Source: Coemansia sp. RSA 1804 (taxonomy: Eukaryota > Kickxellomycota > Kickxellomycetes > Kickxellales > Kickxellaceae). From it: DNA of 30,289 nt. The stretch is taken from NCBI GenBank assembly GCA_027578815.1, contig JANBTH010000120.1, positions 3,226-33,514 of the forward strand, in the 5' to 3' direction. Of this stretch, positions 27,687 to 30,289 are shown piece after piece (position 1 is the first letter of the stretch; every line of letters starts with the position of its first letter). The translations under genes and the position numbers were made by a program. The notes under the pieces were generated by a model. That model did no database searches. It was given only the letters and a program-made list of their open reading frames with translations, and had not been told where the DNA came from.

Positions 27687-29102
27687 ATGCCGCTCGACTA
27701 CAGCAAATGGGACAATCTGGAGCTCTCTGACGACTCTGACGTCGAGATCCATCCAAACATCGAGCGCGGCACGTTCCTACGGCTGCGCCAGCGGAAGATC
27801 CGCGAGGAGCGGGAGAACCGGCGTTTAAGGAAGGAAAGGAACGAGGCGCTAATATTGATGAACAAGGATCTCATCGAGCGTGTAACCGGGCTTAGGGATC
27901 GGGTTGCTGGTGCCGACGAGGAAACGATGGCCCAGATTGCTGGAGAATGGGAGAAGGATGTGCAGATTGCACGCGAGTACAAGGAGAAGCGCGATGCGGC
28001 TGTTGCCAAGGACGGCCAGGAGGGGCTCGCACAGCCGTCGGACGAGGAGATGATGGCTGCTCTCAAGGCGCGCATCAGTGACGACCTGCTCAAGGACGCT
28101 GCGACCCTTGCGTCTGCCGAAGAAAAGCGCAGCGCATACGTTACTCAGCTCAACTCGCATATCGATAAGCTTACCGCGAACCTGCGGGATGCAGAAAAGG
28201 ATCTGGTTGATGTTGACCGCGAGATAGCACAGCATATCAACCCCGAATCGATTACACACGAGGGCTTTAACCGGTCTATTGTTAGCAATGCGGGGGCTGC
28301 CAAGAAGCCTGTGGCCAAGGAGACGCAGATGGTGACTACTGACGAGATTCTCAACCCGGGAAGTGTTGGCAATTTTGAAGCAAAATCATCTTCAGCCGTC
28401 TCCGGTGCTAACGACGACATTGACGAGAATGGCGATCTGAGACTGGATGCCGACGCAAAGAGGTTTGCAAGCATTGCAAGCATGTCTGAATCCAGGGACT
28501 TTATTCTCAAGAACCTGTCGATTGTGAGCGGTGCAAAGTCAGACCAGATCCTGGGGCACGCTTTTACACTAGAGCTGGCCGGGAATAAAAAGCTTTCCAA
28601 GCAGTACGTGCGCCAGTCGCTTATCCTAACGTACATTCTCCAAATGGGTTCGTCCGGTGTGAATGCGTTTTTCGGTCGTATTGGTCCCAAAGGAAAGCCG
28701 CAAGAGATGTTTGAGGCCGATGTCAATTCTCGTTACAAGCACATCGAGGAGAGATGCAAGGTTATTCAAAGCGAGGACGGCGGCCAAGATAGCGATGAGC
28801 CGGAGGTTGAGTCTATCCAGCTCCAATGCGACGACCCGAATGCTCCGATCAGAATATCGGTTCCTGATGAGTCCAGCGACAGTCAGGAGGAGAAGGCGCG
28901 GATTGAGCTGTTCCGCCAGCTGCCTGAGAGCTTTAGAGACGCGCTAAAGGAGGGCACCATTGAGGCAATCAACAAGGTTCTTGCGGTGACTCCGGGTTCC
29001 GAAGCAGAGCGCATTCTGGCTGTTTGTGGCGAGGGCAGCTTTCTGGGAATTGATGGTGAGGTTATCGTTGATCCAAACGAACAGCAGAACCAGCAACAGT
29101 AG
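27687..29102 (+). CDS. CDC37: Hsp90 co-chaperone Cdc37
   Basis: The 471-residue intronless coding region starts MPLDYSKWDNLELSDDSD, the diagnostic Cdc37 N-terminus. Ser14 in LELSDDSD sits in the conserved CK2 acidic site whose phosphorylation is needed for kinase-client binding in yeast and humans. A charged coiled-coil N-domain (RQRKIREERENRRLRKERNE) continues to about residue 180. The Hsp90-binding middle domain includes SRDFILKNLSIVSGAKSDQI and the helical C-terminal part includes FFGRIGPKGKPQEMFEADV. Cdc37 loads protein kinases onto Hsp90 and slows its ATPase. Length is close to fungal family members. A spliced 5' leader is likely. The gene converges on RIC8, 164 bases between stops. Confidence 0.96.
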   Translation: MPLDYSKWDNLELSDDSDVEIHPNIERGTFLRLRQRKIREERENRRLRKERNEALILMNKDLIERVTGLRDRVAGADEETMAQIAGEWEKDVQIAREYKEKRDAAVAKDGQEGLAQPSDEEMMAALKARISDDLLKDAATLASAEEKRSAYVTQLNSHIDKLTANLRDAEKDLVDVDREIAQHINPESITHEGFNRSIVSNAGAAKKPVAKETQMVTTDEILNPGSVGNFEAKSSSAVSGANDDIDENGDLRLDADAKRFASIASMSESRDFILKNLSIVSGAKSDQILGHAFTLELAGNKKLSKQYVRQSLILTYILQMGSSGVNAFFGRIGPKGKPQEMFEADVNSRYKHIEERCKVIQSEDGGQDSDEPEVESIQLQCDDPNAPIRISVPDESSDSQEEKARIELFRQLPESFRDALKEGTIEAINKVLAVTPGSEAERILAVCGEGSFLGIDGEVIVDPNEQQNQQQ

Positions 29103-29210
29103 TAGTCTGGCATGCTTATGTGTCACTGTGACTCAGAATTGAATACGTCCAGTACATTTCAGGTCAATTTGGTGTTTTTCTCATTATTTTGATATTTGGG
29201 GGTTTTTAAG

Positions 29211-29216
29211 AATAAA
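29211..29216 (+). terminator. Putative poly(A) signal of CDC37
   Basis: AATAAA on the plus strand lies 108 bases after the CDC37 stop codon, within the short convergent spacer shared with RIC8. Confidence 0.45.
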
Positions 29217-29266
29217 AAAGTTAAAAAGGCCCTGTTCTGTGAAATTCACGAATGTTATGACGTGTG

Positions 29267-30289
29267 CTAGTCGCTTTCTTCTCCTCCATCTTTGCTAGAC
29301 GAGTCCGGAAGCTCCTTAAACCGTCCGCTCTCCGCGGCAGCACGAACCGGATTTGTTGTCTTGATGATTCCTGTTTTGTTCAGACGCTCGAAAAGAACAA
29401 ACAAGCGCTCGGCTTCGCGCTCCTTTTCCTCGTCAGTCATGGCGGCCAGCTCCTTGTCGGTATCGGTCTGGTTCAGATTCCTTCCAGTGACCGGATCCAC
29501 CATCTGGTCGTTTTCGCTTACCATGCCCTTGGCGTAGTCCAGCGCATCCTTGGGCATCTCTATTCCGCGTGCCAGCATGTATCCTGCTGCGTTTCCATAG
29601 CCAACAGCCATGATGAACTGCTTTATGTCGTGGCCTAAAACAGTCAGAAGGAAATCGCCCATGGCTCCCTGGAGCATCCCGCCTTGCGGCACCCGCATCA
29701 GCCGCACGACCTGCGATGCTAGTCCTGGCCGGTCCTCGGGAAGCAGCGTGTAGTCGATTTCTACGTTTGGCGGGTACACTTGGTGGAACACCCGCAGCCT
29801 TGCATCCTGGTGTTCCGTCATTAGCCGCACCAGTACAAGTGTCAACGGAGTAAGCTCGTTCTGATAGGCTTCTGATGCACACAGCAGGGCGCTGTTTCTT
29901 GTGCTGTCGGTCTGTGTGGTCTCGGATGCTGACAAGGACGATGCCAGTGATGCTTTGCTAAATATATGGTCGATAGTAGCTTTAAACAGCTCGACTATGC
30001 AATCAACATTGATCCATCTGTCATTGGGAGGAAACCAAATGTCTTTTATCGGATCTGGATGCAGTGTAGGAAAGTTGAGTGCAATGCTGACGGCCTGCTT
30101 TGCAGAATCAGCTAGATGACCGCTGCTTGGTTCCAGAACGCGAAGCAGCTTTAGAACCACGCGTAGAAGCTCCGCAAAGTCCACCGCGTTTTCTGGAGGA
30201 AGAGAATCGTCCCTCATCTCGCTTTGGGCTGGTATCTGGCTGCCGTGGATCCCACGCTGGAAATATACACAAAGGCTCATTGCGGCTTT
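29267..30289 (-). CDS. RIC8: Ric8/synembryn, G-alpha exchange factor and chaperone (5' end missing)
   Basis: The frame is open to the right edge, so the N-terminal part is outside the window and the Met at 30280 is internal; 340 residues remain. Synembryn landmarks are ENAVDFAELLRVVLKLLRVL, LTPLTLVLVRLMTEHQDARL, MRVPQGGMLQGAMGDFLLTV, the VGYGNAAGYMLARG block and the C-terminal EREAERLFVLFERLNKTGII, followed by an acidic/Ser tail (SSSKDGGEESD). Ric8 is an armadillo-type cytosolic protein that folds nascent G-alpha subunits and acts as a non-receptor nucleotide exchange factor; phosphorylation of its acidic tail stimulates it in animals. No intron is seen in this part. Confidence 0.93.
   Translation of the reverse strand, partial: KAAMSLCVYFQRGIHGSQIPAQSEMRDDSLPPENAVDFAELLRVVLKLLRVLEPSSGHLADSAKQAVSIALNFPTLHPDPIKDIWFPPNDRWINVDCIVELFKATIDHIFSKASLASSLSASETTQTDSTRNSALLCASEAYQNELTPLTLVLVRLMTEHQDARLRVFHQVYPPNVEIDYTLLPEDRPGLASQVVRLMRVPQGGMLQGAMGDFLLTVLGHDIKQFIMAVGYGNAAGYMLARGIEMPKDALDYAKGMVSENDQMVDPVTGRNLNQTDTDKELAAMTDEEKEREAERLFVLFERLNKTGIIKTTNPVRAAAESGRFKELPDSSSKDGGEESD

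Noticed and set aside
1..30289. CRISPR arrays, insertion sequences, tRNA or rRNA genes, secondary-metabolite clusters
   Set aside because: None seen: no regularly spaced direct repeats, transposase motifs, terminal repeats flanking a frame, or tRNA/rRNA consensus in a by-eye scan of both strands. A tRNAscan or Rfam search would be decisive.

Overview
The window reads as nuclear DNA of a fungus. Every recognisable gene is a eukaryotic housekeeping gene, including fungal markers (ATG17, an AIM24-type mitochondrial protein, a P3A proton-pumping ATPase, CDC37, SPC25, RIC8). The coding exons are long, with few introns of GT-AG type (one apparently GC-AG) and ACTAAT-like branch sites. Low intron density, a plant-like PMA1 and glutamine/asparagine-rich tracts fit an early-diverging (zygomycete-grade, possibly Kickxellomycotina) fungus. 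That placement is inference; no rRNA or other marker is present to settle it.

Layout: AIM24 (+, 352-1638) faces the epsin gene (-, 1971-4803, three exons). ATG17 (-, 5696-7227, two exons) and the plasma-membrane H+-ATPase PMA1 (-, 7613-11426, two exons with an 844-base intron) follow on the same strand. Then comes a gene-free stretch of about 6.7 kb (11427-18088), AT-rich over most of its length, holding one compact element that could fold into a three-way junction (13255-13334). SPC25 (+, 18089-19036) converges on a very large intronless gene (-, 19160-25624). CDC37 (+, 27687-29102) converges on RIC8 (-, 29267 to the window edge, 5' end missing).

The stand-out is the 2154-residue protein at 19160-25624. 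In order it has four Tudor-knot/chromobarrel-like modules, AT-hook-like motifs, a ZZ-type zinc finger, an extended PHD finger, a second ZZ-like finger, a GATA-like finger, and a Rossmann methyltransferase. The methyltransferase resembles bacterial N6-adenine/N4-cytosine DNA methylases (FLGRG and HPPY motifs), and a degenerate second methyltransferase half closes the protein. A chromatin-reading exocyclic-amino DNA methyltransferase is the most economical hypothesis. It is attractive because early-diverging fungi are known for abundant 6mA, but substrate and activity are unproven from sequence.

The genes do not form a pathway. They are independent units: endocytosis (epsin), autophagy initiation (ATG17), membrane energisation (PMA1), kinetochore (SPC25), chromatin/DNA modification (the fusion), Hsp90-kinase chaperoning (CDC37) and G-alpha activation/folding (RIC8). 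Three convergent pairs have short shared 3' spacers (332, 123 and 164 bases). Upstream regions of several genes are pyrimidine-rich on the sense strand, as is common for fungal promoters.
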